DNA of 64,000 nucleotides. Origin: Kaistia geumhonensis. GTDB taxonomy: Bacteria; Pseudomonadota; Alphaproteobacteria; Rhizobiales; Kaistiaceae. The notes under the pieces were generated by a model that saw only the letters and a list, made by a program, of their open reading frames with translations, did not search any database and was not told where the DNA came from. The position numbers and the translations under genes are program-made. The stretch is from assembly GCF_030815145.1 (NCBI RefSeq), contig NZ_JAUSWJ010000001.1:3240001-3304000 (forward strand). The letters are read 5' to 3'. Of this stretch, positions 47,966-56,101 are shown one piece after another (the first letter of the stretch is position 1; every line of letters begins with the position of its first letter).

Positions 47966-48505
47966 ATGCCGTTCCTGCTCGCCATGAGCCGGGCGATCGA
48001 CGCGCTCAACACGCGCATCGGCGCCGTCTGCGACTATCTCGTGCTCCTCGCCGTGCTCATCAGCGCCGGCAACGCCGCATCGCGCTACGCCTTCAGCCTT
48101 TCCTCGAACGCCTTCCTCGAGATCCAGTGGCAGCTCTTCGCGGCCATCGTGATGCTCGGCGCCTCGGTGACGCTGAAGAAGAACGAGCATGTGCGCGTCG
48201 ACATCCTCTATTCCTGGGTGTCCCCGGCGACACGGCTCTGGATCGACCTCGTCGGCATCATCCTGTTCATGCTGCCGGTGCTGGTGCTGCTGTTCTGGCT
48301 GTCGGTGCCGTTCTTCGCCGATTCCTTCCGCCTCGACGAGCATTCGGCCAATCCGGGCGGGCTGCCGTTCTGGCCGGTCAAGTTCATGCTGCCGCTCGGC
48401 TTCGCGCTGCTCTTCCTGCAGGCGCTCTCGGAGCTCATCAAGCGCATCGCGGCGGTGCGGGGCGTGATCACGCTCGAAACCACCTATGAGAAGCCGCTGC
48501 AGTAG
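47966..48505 (+). CDS. TRAP transporter small permease (DctQ family)
   Basis: A 179-residue four-helix membrane protein. The DctQ pattern is seen: an N-terminal helix, EIQWQLFAAIVMLGASVTLKKNEHVRVDI, then FMLPVLVLLFWLSVPFF and FMLPLGFALLFLQALSELI. The ATG at 47966 follows GGGAGGGG. It works with the large permease 11 bases downstream to import an organic acid. Confidence 0.93.
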   Translation: MPFLLAMSRAIDALNTRIGAVCDYLVLLAVLISAGNAASRYAFSLSSNAFLEIQWQLFAAIVMLGASVTLKKNEHVRVDILYSWVSPATRLWIDLVGIILFMLPVLVLLFWLSVPFFADSFRLDEHSANPGGLPFWPVKFMLPLGFALLFLQALSELIKRIAAVRGVITLETTYEKPLQ

Positions 48506-48516
48506 GAGACGCGCCG

Positions 48517-50052
48517 ATGTTCTCCTACGGAATCATGCCCCCGGTGATGTTCGCCGGCATGGTGCTGTTCATGCTGATCGGCTTCCCGGTCGCCTTCTCG
48601 CTGGCGGCAGTCGGGCTCTTCTTCGGCATCATCGGCATCTTCACCGGCCATTTCACGCCCGAGTTCCTGCAGGCGCTGCCGCTGCGCGTCTTCGGCATCC
48701 TTTCCAACGAACTCCTGCTGGCGATCCCGTTCTTCACCTTCATGGGTGCCATCCTCGAGCGCTGCGGGCTCGCCGAGGATCTGCTCGAGGGCACCGGCCA
48801 TCTCTTCGGCAAGGTACCGGGCGGGCTTGCCTATGCGGTGATCCTGGTTGGCGCGGTGCTCGGTGCAATCACGGGAACAGTCGCCGCGTCGGTCATCGCG
48901 ATGGGCGTCATCTCGCTGCCGATCATGATGCGCTACGGCTACAACATGCGCATCGCGACCGGCGTGATCGCCGCGTCGGGGACGATCACGCAGCTGATCC
49001 CGCCCTCGCTGGTGCTGATCCTCCTCGCCGACCAGCTCGGCCGCTCTGTCGGCGACATGTATCGCGGCGCGATCGGACCGTCCGTGCTGCAGGTGGTCCT
49101 CTTCGCGCTGTTCATCCTCGCCGTCTCGATCATGCGGCCGCATTACGTGCCGCCGCTGCCGGCCGATATCCGCGTCCAGCGCGGCTGGCCGCTGATCCGC
49201 CGCATCCTCTGGGGCATGATCCCGTCGATCGTGCTGATCTTCCTCGTGCTCGGCACGATCTTCCTCGGTCTCGCGACCCCGACCGAGGCCGGTGCGATGG
49301 GCGCCATTGGCGCGCTGGTGCTCGCCGCCATGCATAACCGCCTCACCTGGCCGCTGGTGCGGCAGGCGATGGAATCGACCATGCGCCTGACCTCGATGGT
49401 CGTGTTCATCCTGATCGGCTCGACTGTGTTCACGCTGGTATTCCAGGGCGTCGACGGGGCGCACTGGATCGAGCATCTGCTGACCGGCCTTCCCGGAGGT
49501 CAGATCGGCTTCCTGATATTCGTCAACATCTTCATCTTCTTCCTCGCCTTCTTTCTCGATTTCTTCGAGATCGCGTTCATCATCATCCCGCTTCTGGCGC
49601 CTGTGGCCTCCGCGCTCGGCATCGATCTCGTCTGGTTCGGCGTGCTGCTCTGCGTGAACATGCAGACCTCGTTCATGCACCCGCCCTTCGGATTCGCGCT
49701 GTTCTATCTGCGCGGCATCGCACCCCGCGAAGTGAAGAGTTCCGACATCTATCTCGGCGCCATTCCCTGGGTCGCGCTCCAGATCATCCTCGTCGCGATC
49801 GTCATCATCTGGCCGGAGACGGTCTCCGCCTTCCTGAAGGCGGAGAAGGCCATCGATCCTTCGACGATCGAGCTCAACGTGCCGATGCCGGACGATCAGG
49901 CGCCCGCGGGGGGCGGCGGCAACCCGTTCGGAGAGGAGGGCGCGCAGAACCCGTTCGAGACGCCCGGCGACGCGGCGCCGGCGGCGCCCGATTTCGGCGC
50001 CCCAGTCGATGGAGCCCTGCCGCAGCCGGATTTCGGAGCGCCCACGAAGTGA
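48517..50052 (+). CDS. TRAP transporter large permease (DctM family) with C-terminal tail
   Basis: A 511-residue sodium-coupled TRAP channel. Typical elements are GMVLFMLIGFPVAFSLAAVG at the start, GAVLGAITGTVAASVIAMG and SGTITQLIPPSLVLILL. After the last helix (about residue 435) a roughly 60-residue Pro/Gly/Asp tail follows, holding two PDFGAP repeats, which DctM proteins do not normally carry. Substrate is probably a carboxylate; the DctP on the other strand is a likely partner. Confidence 0.92.
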   Translation: MFSYGIMPPVMFAGMVLFMLIGFPVAFSLAAVGLFFGIIGIFTGHFTPEFLQALPLRVFGILSNELLLAIPFFTFMGAILERCGLAEDLLEGTGHLFGKVPGGLAYAVILVGAVLGAITGTVAASVIAMGVISLPIMMRYGYNMRIATGVIAASGTITQLIPPSLVLILLADQLGRSVGDMYRGAIGPSVLQVVLFALFILAVSIMRPHYVPPLPADIRVQRGWPLIRRILWGMIPSIVLIFLVLGTIFLGLATPTEAGAMGAIGALVLAAMHNRLTWPLVRQAMESTMRLTSMVVFILIGSTVFTLVFQGVDGAHWIEHLLTGLPGGQIGFLIFVNIFIFFLAFFLDFFEIAFIIIPLLAPVASALGIDLVWFGVLLCVNMQTSFMHPPFGFALFYLRGIAPREVKSSDIYLGAIPWVALQIILVAIVIIWPETVSAFLKAEKAIDPSTIELNVPMPDDQAPAGGGGNPFGEEGAQNPFETPGDAAPAAPDFGAPVDGALPQPDFGAPTK

Positions 50053-50080
50053 CCCTCAGTCGGGTCCTGCGAAGACATCG

Positions 50081-50108
50081 ATGGCCGGGACCAGCCCGGC
50101 CATGACGG
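50081..50108. repeat. Intergenic palindromic repeat, copy 2
   Basis: ATGGCCGGG (50081-50089) and CCCGGCCAT (50095-50103) are perfect 9-base arms around ACCAG, followed by GACGG. It matches the copy at 41903 at 24 of 28 positions. It lies between dctM and the converging dctP, where it may also act as a transcription end. Confidence 0.6.
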
Positions 50109-50145
50109 TCCCAAAGATCGGGATCGCTTCCTTAAGCAGTCCTGT

Positions 50146-51264
50146 TCAGCCGCCCTTGGCCTGCTGGGCGAAGCCGAACGAGTCGAAGGTGTATTCGGCG
50201 ACGCGGAACCACTGGTAGCTCTCGTCGCGGAACTTCTTCCACGGCTCGTAGATGGTCTTGAACTTGGCGTTCTTCGCCGAGATCTCGCCATAGATGTCGA
50301 AGGCGGCGCCATAGGCGGCTTCCAGCACGTCGCGCGGGAAGGGGCGCAGCTTGACTCCCTTGCCCACCAGGCTGCGGATCGCCGTGTTGTTCTTGACGTC
50401 GTATTTCGCGAGCATGGTCTGGTTGGCGGTGGCGGCGCCCGCCTTCAGCGCCGCCTGATAGGCTGGCGGCAGCGCCTCCCATTTCGCCTTGTTGACGAAA
50501 AGGTGGATCGACGGACCGCCCTCCCAGAAGCCGGGATAATAGTAATAGGGCGCGACCTGGTAGAAGCCGAGCTTCTCGTCGTCATAGGGGCCGACCCATT
50601 CGGCGGCGTCGATGGTGCCCTTTTCCAGCGCCGGATAGATGTCGCCGCCGGGGATCTGCTGCGGCACGGCGCCGAGCTTCGCCATCACCATGCCGCCGAG
50701 GCCGGCGATGCGCATCTTGACGCTCTTGAGATCGTCGATGCCCTTGATCTCCTTGCGGAACCAGCCGCCCATCTGCACGCCGGTATTGCCGGCGACGAAG
50801 GAGACGATGTTGTAGTTGCTGTAGAAATCATCGAGCAGCTTCTGCCCGCCGCCCTCGATGATCCAGGCGTTCTGCATGCGGGCATTGAGGCCGAAGGGCA
50901 GCGCCGTGCCGATCGCAAAGGTCGGATCTTTGCCGACGAAGTAATAGGAGCAGGTGTGGCAGGCCTCGACGGTGTCGTTCTGCACGGCATCGAGCGCCTG
51001 CGGGCCGGGGACGAAGCGCCCGGCCTCGCCGAGATCGATCTGGAACTTGCCGTCGGTCAGCGCGGCTACGGTCTCGGCGATGGTGACGCCGCCGCCATAG
51101 ATGGTGTCGAGCGATTTCGGGAAGCTCGACTGGACGCGCCATTTCACCTCCGGCATCGCCTGTGCGATGGCGGGCGCGGCGAGGGCCGTCGTCGCGAGCG
51201 TGGCGCCCGCGCCGAGGCCGGCGGTCTTGAAGAATTTGCGGCGGTCGAGCCGTGTCTCGTCCAT
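50146..51264 (-). CDS. TRAP transporter substrate-binding protein (DctP family)
   Basis: A 372-residue periplasmic solute receptor. A Tat signal, RRKFFKTAGLGAGATLA, precedes the mature part. The DctP fold is shown by WRVQSSFPKSLDTIYGGG and KSVKMRIAGLGGMVMAKLGA. A Tat signal implies folding or cofactor binding before export. GGGAGGG precedes the ATG at 51264. It is on the opposite strand to the permeases and converges on dctM, an unusual arrangement. Ligand unknown. Confidence 0.92.
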   Translation of the reverse strand: MDETRLDRRKFFKTAGLGAGATLATTALAAPAIAQAMPEVKWRVQSSFPKSLDTIYGGGVTIAETVAALTDGKFQIDLGEAGRFVPGPQALDAVQNDTVEACHTCSYYFVGKDPTFAIGTALPFGLNARMQNAWIIEGGGQKLLDDFYSNYNIVSFVAGNTGVQMGGWFRKEIKGIDDLKSVKMRIAGLGGMVMAKLGAVPQQIPGGDIYPALEKGTIDAAEWVGPYDDEKLGFYQVAPYYYYPGFWEGGPSIHLFVNKAKWEALPPAYQAALKAGAATANQTMLAKYDVKNNTAIRSLVGKGVKLRPFPRDVLEAAYGAAFDIYGEISAKNAKFKTIYEPWKKFRDESYQWFRVAEYTFDSFGFAQQAKGG

Positions 51265-51368
51265 GGATGATCCCTCCCGGTGGTGCCTTATGACGGCGCT
51301 TTTCAGGAAGGACAGCCGATGTCATCCGCCCCTTTCTGTCAACGGGGAAGACGCGGTATCGCGCGCGT

Positions 51369-52367
51369 TCAGAAGGGCTCGACGGGGCCGCTGCCGGCGC
51401 CGGTCGCGCGGATCGCGGCGGTGATCGCGGTCAGGTCCTCGCCGTCGAGCGCGAGGCTCGCCGCGCCGATCCAGCCGTCGACCTGCTCGGGCGAGCGGGC
51501 GCCGACGATCGCCGCGGTCAGCCCCGGCCAAGTCAGCGCCCAGGCGAGTGCGATCGTGCCGACCGAGGTCTCGTGCTTCGCCGCGATCGGGCGCAGCGCG
51601 TCGACGAGGGCGAGGTTCTTGTCGAGATTGTCGGTGAACTGGACGTCCTTCTTGCGCCAGTCGCTGTCGGGCAGGTTCGCCACGCGCTCCGCCGAGAAGG
51701 CGCCGCTGAGGAGGCCAGCCTGCATCGGGCTGTAGACGAGCGTTCCCGTGCCGTGTTCGAGGCACCAGGGCAGGACCGTCGCTCCGGAATCGCGGCGGAT
51801 CATCGAGAAGGGCGGCTGAAGCGTCTCGACATGGCCGACGGCCTCGGCGGCTTCAAGCGCGGCGACATCGTGGTTGGAGAGGCCGACATGGCGCACCTTG
51901 CCCTCCTGCTTCAGATCGAGCATCGCCTGCCAGTACTCCTCGATCGGCGCATCCTCGGGCTGCCAATGCATCTGGAAGAGGTCGATCACCTCGACCCCGA
52001 GCCGCTTCAGCGAGGCTTCCGCCTCGCGGCGGACGCTCTCCGCCTTGCCCGAGCGGCGGACATGCTTGCGCTCGGGCGTCTCCTCCGGCCAGACGAGACC
52101 GCATTTGGTGAAGACGAGCGGGCGTTCCTCGTGCGAAATCTGCCGCAGAGCCTCGCCGACCACTTCCTCGGAATGGCCGAGGCCGTAGATCGCGGCCGTG
52201 TCGATCCAGTTGATGCCGCGGGCGACGGCATGGCGGATGGCGTCGACCGAGACCTTGTCGTCCTGCGGACCCCAGGCCTCGCCGCCGATCGCCCAGGCGC
52301 CGATGCCGACCGGCGTGATCTCGAGCCCGGTCTTGCCGAGAGGGCGGGTAGGAAGCTTGGTGGCCAT
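51369..52367 (-). CDS. Aldo/keto reductase
   Basis: A 332-residue NADPH-dependent TIM-barrel enzyme. GINWIDTAAIYGLGHSEEVVGEAL has the catalytic Asp and Tyr. The Lys and His of the tetrad are in FTKCGLVW and DLFQMHWQP. GGAG seven bases before the ATG at 52367 sets the start. It resembles the YhdN/IolS-type group that reduces aldehydes and methylglyoxal. No specific substrate can be given. Confidence 0.93.
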   Translation of the reverse strand: MATKLPTRPLGKTGLEITPVGIGAWAIGGEAWGPQDDKVSVDAIRHAVARGINWIDTAAIYGLGHSEEVVGEALRQISHEERPLVFTKCGLVWPEETPERKHVRRSGKAESVRREAEASLKRLGVEVIDLFQMHWQPEDAPIEEYWQAMLDLKQEGKVRHVGLSNHDVAALEAAEAVGHVETLQPPFSMIRRDSGATVLPWCLEHGTGTLVYSPMQAGLLSGAFSAERVANLPDSDWRKKDVQFTDNLDKNLALVDALRPIAAKHETSVGTIALAWALTWPGLTAAIVGARSPEQVDGWIGAASLALDGEDLTAITAAIRATGAGSGPVEPF

Positions 52368-52584
52368 GGGGGAACTCCGGAAAGGATGGGGGAGGAGGAT
52401 GGTCGGAGCGCGGCCGCGCTTCAACCGCAATAGCGCCGTCGGTCAGGCATGCGAAGCATCAATCGCTGCGGCCGGCCGCCGTTCCGGCGCAGTGTGACGG
52501 ACAGCCTTGCAGCCTTCCTGCGGTCTCGCCATCTTTTCCTGCCGGGTGTAGTGAAGCCCCGAGCCGAAGTGACCGGATTCGACC

Positions 52585-53370
52585 ATGAGCCATTCCCGCC
52601 CCATACCGCTCGTTGCCGTCACCGCCGATGTGCGCGACGCGGACGGCTATCGCTGGCACGCAGCGGCCGAGACCTATGTGAAGGCGGTGACGATCGGCCT
52701 CGGCGGCCTGCCGGTGGTCGTCCCCTCGCTCGGCGACGCGCTTGACATCGAGGCGCTGCTGGAGCGGGTCGACGGCGTGCTGCTGACCGGCAGCCGCTCC
52801 AATGTCCATCCGCCGATCTACGGCGCCGAGGCCGATGCCGCGTCGGAGCCTTATGACCATGCGCGCGATGCCACCACGCTGCCGCTCATCCGCGCGGCGC
52901 TCCGGCACGGCGTGCCGCTTCTCGCCATCTGCCGCGGTTTCCAGGAGCTCAATGTCGCGCTCGGCGGCACGCTCATCTCCGAGGTGCAGGAACTGCCCGG
53001 CCGGCACGATCATCGCGCGCCGGTCTCCGACGTGCAGGCCGAGCGCTTCGCCATCCGGCAGGATGTCGTCATCACCACCGGCGGCTGCCTCGGCCGCATC
53101 GTCGAAGCCGAGGCGTTTCAGGTGAACTCGCTGCACCGCCAGGCTGTCGGCCGGCTGGCCGAAGGGCTCACGGTCGAAGCCGTCGCGCCGGACGGCACCA
53201 TCGAGGCGGTGAGCGTCACCGGCGCGCGCGGCTTCGCCGTCGGCGTGCAGTGGCATCCGGAATACTGGGTGGCGACGGATGCGCCGTCGGGACGGTTGTT
53301 CCGTGCCTTCGGCGAGGCGATGCGCGAGCGGATCGCGGCGCGCGGGGGGCTCGCTACCGCGGCCGAATAA
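52585..53370 (+). CDS. Class I glutamine amidotransferase-like hydrolase (PuuD/peptidase C26 family)
   Basis: A 261-residue enzyme. The nucleophile Cys is in LAICRGFQELNVALGG and the His-Glu pair is in VQWHPEYW. The opening PLVAVTADVRD and HDHRAPVSD are typical of gamma-glutamyl-gamma-aminobutyrate hydrolases. PuuD acts in putrescine breakdown, but no other puu genes are near. It converges, three bases apart, on the NicO gene. Confidence 0.92.
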   Translation: MSHSRPIPLVAVTADVRDADGYRWHAAAETYVKAVTIGLGGLPVVVPSLGDALDIEALLERVDGVLLTGSRSNVHPPIYGAEADAASEPYDHARDATTLPLIRAALRHGVPLLAICRGFQELNVALGGTLISEVQELPGRHDHRAPVSDVQAERFAIRQDVVITTGGCLGRIVEAEAFQVNSLHRQAVGRLAEGLTVEAVAPDGTIEAVSVTGARGFAVGVQWHPEYWVATDAPSGRLFRAFGEAMRERIAARGGLATAAE

Positions 53371-53373
53371 GGC

Positions 53374-54483
53374 TCAGAGCCCGGCGAGCGCGCCGCCCAG
53401 CATCGCGAGGCCGAACAGCAGGATCCCGGCCGCCGCGGCGATCTCGACGCCGCGCATCACGCGGAGCGCGATTGGGGACTCGCCGCGGTTCGACACCCGC
53501 AGCGCGATATCCTTGGCCTTGACGGCGATCGCCGCCAGCACCGCGACGGTAACGCCCGTGCCGAGCGCCATAGCCAGCACCGAGAGGATGCCGACCCACC
53601 ACAGCTTCTGCGACAGCGCGAAGACGAGAACGATCACCGCGCCCGAACACGGGCGGATGCCTACGGCGAGGATCGCCGTCCAGGCGCTCCTCAGCGTCAG
53701 CGGCGCGGTGAGCGTCGAGGGATCAGGCGCATGGCCGTGCGCGCAGTCGCAGGCGAAGCTGGAGACCGCCGCCGCCGATGCGGAGGAGGCCGAGACGGGG
53801 GTGGCCGAGAAGGCGAGGCGAGGCGCGCCGCCGAGATTGCGGCCGAGGCCGGAACCGAGATTGCCGGAAAGATTGGTCCCGGAAAGGCCGAGACGACCGT
53901 GATTGATCGCGCAGGACGCGTCATGCACATGCGGCGCCGGGCCGGCCTCGTCGCCGTGGCGGCCGAGGGTCTTCGACCACAGCAGCCAGACGCCGCAGAT
54001 GGCGATGAGCGCGAAGCTCGCGATCTCGAGCGCATCGGTGGCGCGGGTCATCGTGACGGCGGTGACGTTGAGCACGACGGCGCCGATCGTGACCACGACG
54101 ATCGCCGTCAACGCCTGGACGAAGGCGGAGGCGAAGGAAATTGCGATGCCCCGCTTCAGCGTATCGCCCGTCGCCAGCAGATAGGAGGCGATCACCGCCT
54201 TGCCGTGGCCGGGGCCGACCGCGTGGAAGACGCCATAGGCGAGCGAGAGGCCGATCAGGATGAAGGCGGCGTGCGGGTTGTCGGCGAAGGCGGAGAGCGC
54301 CGCCGTCAGCGCGCGGTAGAAGCTCGATTGCTCGGCCGCGATCCAGACGAAGAAGCCGCGCAGCGGACCCGCCCACGCGACCGTGCCGCCGCCGTCGGGG
54401 GTCGCGATGCCGAAGGGGCTCGGCGCGGCCTGCACGAGGGCCGGCGCGAGGAGGGCGGCGAGAGCGAGGGCGAGGCGGCGCAT
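53374..54483 (-). CDS. NicO family nickel/cobalt transporter
   Basis: A 369-residue membrane protein of the NicO/RcnA type. The signature helices are FHAVGPGHGKAVIASYLLATGDTLKRG and GIRPCSGAVIVLVFALSQ. Between them lies a long loop with His and Cys (FACDCAHGHAP) and an odd Gly/Asn-rich stretch, GTNLSGNLGSGLGRNLGG, like degenerate pentapeptide repeats. A signal-like start (RRLALALAALLAPALVQAA) precedes the first helix. The ATG at 54483 overlaps the stop of the DUF1007 gene by one base. It imports or exports Ni2+ or Co2+. Confidence 0.93.
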   Translation of the reverse strand: MRRLALALAALLAPALVQAAPSPFGIATPDGGGTVAWAGPLRGFFVWIAAEQSSFYRALTAALSAFADNPHAAFILIGLSLAYGVFHAVGPGHGKAVIASYLLATGDTLKRGIAISFASAFVQALTAIVVVTIGAVVLNVTAVTMTRATDALEIASFALIAICGVWLLWSKTLGRHGDEAGPAPHVHDASCAINHGRLGLSGTNLSGNLGSGLGRNLGGAPRLAFSATPVSASSASAAAVSSFACDCAHGHAPDPSTLTAPLTLRSAWTAILAVGIRPCSGAVIVLVFALSQKLWWVGILSVLAMALGTGVTVAVLAAIAVKAKDIALRVSNRGESPIALRVMRGVEIAAAAGILLFGLAMLGGALAGL

Positions 54484-55127
54484 CAGCAGCGCACCGAGAT
54501 GAGCGTCGCGAGGCTGGCCGCGGCATCGGCGAGCTCGGCCGGCAGGTCGGGCTGATCGGCGGGGATCGCCGCGATCTGCGCCATGGTGGCGTCGTCGAGC
54601 GCATGCGGCGGCCGGACTGTGGTCGTGCAGGAGGCCGGGGCGCCGTCGAGCGTGATCTGGTGGCCCTTCACGAAGTTGAAGGCAACGAAATATTCTGGGT
54701 CGAACACCTCGAGCGTCGTTTCCGGTCCCGGCGCCACCGGCGTTCGCAAGGGAAGCGTATAGAAGAGCGTCAGGCGGCCGCTGTGGAAGTCGAGCCAATA
54801 TTCGGTCGGCGGATTGACCGGGATGTGCTTGTTGCCGACCTTGAGATTGGTGAAATAGCGGTATTCTTTCAGCGACTCGACATTGACCTTGGCGAGCGGC
54901 TTCAGCTCCTCGTCGGAAAGCTTGCCGTCGCCATCGGCATCGAGTCCCTGCACCGCGAAGGAGGTGAAGGCCTCGTCGAACTGCCAGACGTGGCGGATCG
55001 CCGTCATCTTGCCTGAGGCATCGAAGACGAGCTCCTCGCGGGCATCGACGAAGACATGCGGATGGGCGGATGCCGCGAGCGTGCTGCCGAGAACGGCGAA
55101 GGAGACGATCAGAAAGCGGTTCAGCAT
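54483..55127 (-). CDS. DUF1007 family periplasmic protein with EF-hand-like loop
   Basis: A 214-residue secreted protein (signal LIVSFAVLGSTLAASA, cut before HPHVFVDA). The mature N terminus starts with HPH, a plausible metal ligand. Residues 63-74 read DADGDGKLSDEE, an EF-hand calcium loop. DUF1007 proteins commonly precede NicO transporters, and the two genes overlap by one base. Probably a periplasmic metal-handling partner of the transporter. Confidence 0.9.
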   Translation of the reverse strand: MLNRFLIVSFAVLGSTLAASAHPHVFVDAREELVFDASGKMTAIRHVWQFDEAFTSFAVQGLDADGDGKLSDEELKPLAKVNVESLKEYRYFTNLKVGNKHIPVNPPTEYWLDFHSGRLTLFYTLPLRTPVAPGPETTLEVFDPEYFVAFNFVKGHQITLDGAPASCTTTVRPPHALDDATMAQIAAIPADQPDLPAELADAAASLATLISVRC

Positions 55128-55187
55128 GAGGAATCCCGGCGGCGATGCGATCCACTTCGCCCGAAAACTGCGGCCAGATCGTGTCGT

Positions 55188-56093
55188 TCAGCAGCCGCCC
55201 TCGTTGCGGCCGGCACCCTCGAACCAGCGTACGAGATAGTCGATGAAGGCGCGCACCTTGCCGGAAAGGTGGCGGCGATGCGGATAGACGGCATGGATCG
55301 CGACCGCCGAGGTCTCGTAGGGCTCGAGCACCGCCTTGAGGCGTCCCGCCGCGATGTCGTCGCGGACCACGAGATAGGGCACCATGACGAAGCCGAGGCC
55401 GGCGAGGGCGGCTTGGCGCGCGACATTGGGGCTGTTGACCTCCACCCGCCCCTTGACCGCGATCGTCACCCGCTCGCCCTCGACCATGAAGGGCCAGCTG
55501 CCGCGATTGACGTTCCAGTCGACGATGCAGGGTCGGTCGGCCAGATCGATCGGCATCTCCGGCAGGCCGTAGCGGGCGATGACCTCGTCGGTCGCGCAAC
55601 AGACGATGCGGAACGAGGAGAGGCGCCGGGCGATGAGGCTCGAATCGCTCAGCGAGGAGATGCGGATCGCCACGTCGAAGCCCTCGTCGACGAGATCGAC
55701 GAAGCGGTCCTCGAGATGCAGCTCCAGCGAGATGTCGGGCTCCTCGAGCACGAAATCCATGATCGCGCGGCCGAGCTCGCCGTCGCCGAAGGTGCGCGGC
55801 GCGCTGACCTTGAGGCGGCCGCGGGCGGCGGCATGCGCGTCGCCCACCGAGCTCTGCAGGTCGTCGATGCGCTGCAGGATCTCGGTCGCGTCGCGGGCAT
55901 AGGTCTGGCCGACCTCGGTCAGCGACAGGGTACGGGTCGTGCGGTTGAGCAGCCGCGCGCCGAGTTCGTCCTCGAGTTCGCGGACATATTTCGAGATCAG
56001 CGCCTTGGACCGGCCCATCTTGCGGGCGGCAGCCGAGAAGCCGCCGGCCTCGACGACCTCTACGAAGGTCCGCATGCGGGTCAGCGTGTCCAT
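55188..56093 (-). CDS. LysR family transcriptional regulator
   Basis: A 301-residue regulator of the LTTR group. The helix-turn-helix is MRTFVEVVEAGGFSAAARKMG then GRSKALISKYVRELEDELG (read in two parts, since it exceeds what can be quoted). It begins eight bases after the amidase stop on the same strand and precedes the DUF1007-NicO pair. It is unusual for a LysR to sit within a run of same-strand genes; it may control one or both sides. Confidence 0.92.
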   Translation of the reverse strand: MDTLTRMRTFVEVVEAGGFSAAARKMGRSKALISKYVRELEDELGARLLNRTTRTLSLTEVGQTYARDATEILQRIDDLQSSVGDAHAAARGRLKVSAPRTFGDGELGRAIMDFVLEEPDISLELHLEDRFVDLVDEGFDVAIRISSLSDSSLIARRLSSFRIVCCATDEVIARYGLPEMPIDLADRPCIVDWNVNRGSWPFMVEGERVTIAVKGRVEVNSPNVARQAALAGLGFVMVPYLVVRDDIAAGRLKAVLEPYETSAVAIHAVYPHRRHLSGKVRAFIDYLVRWFEGAGRNEGGC

Positions 56094-56101
56094 CGGCGGT
56101 C

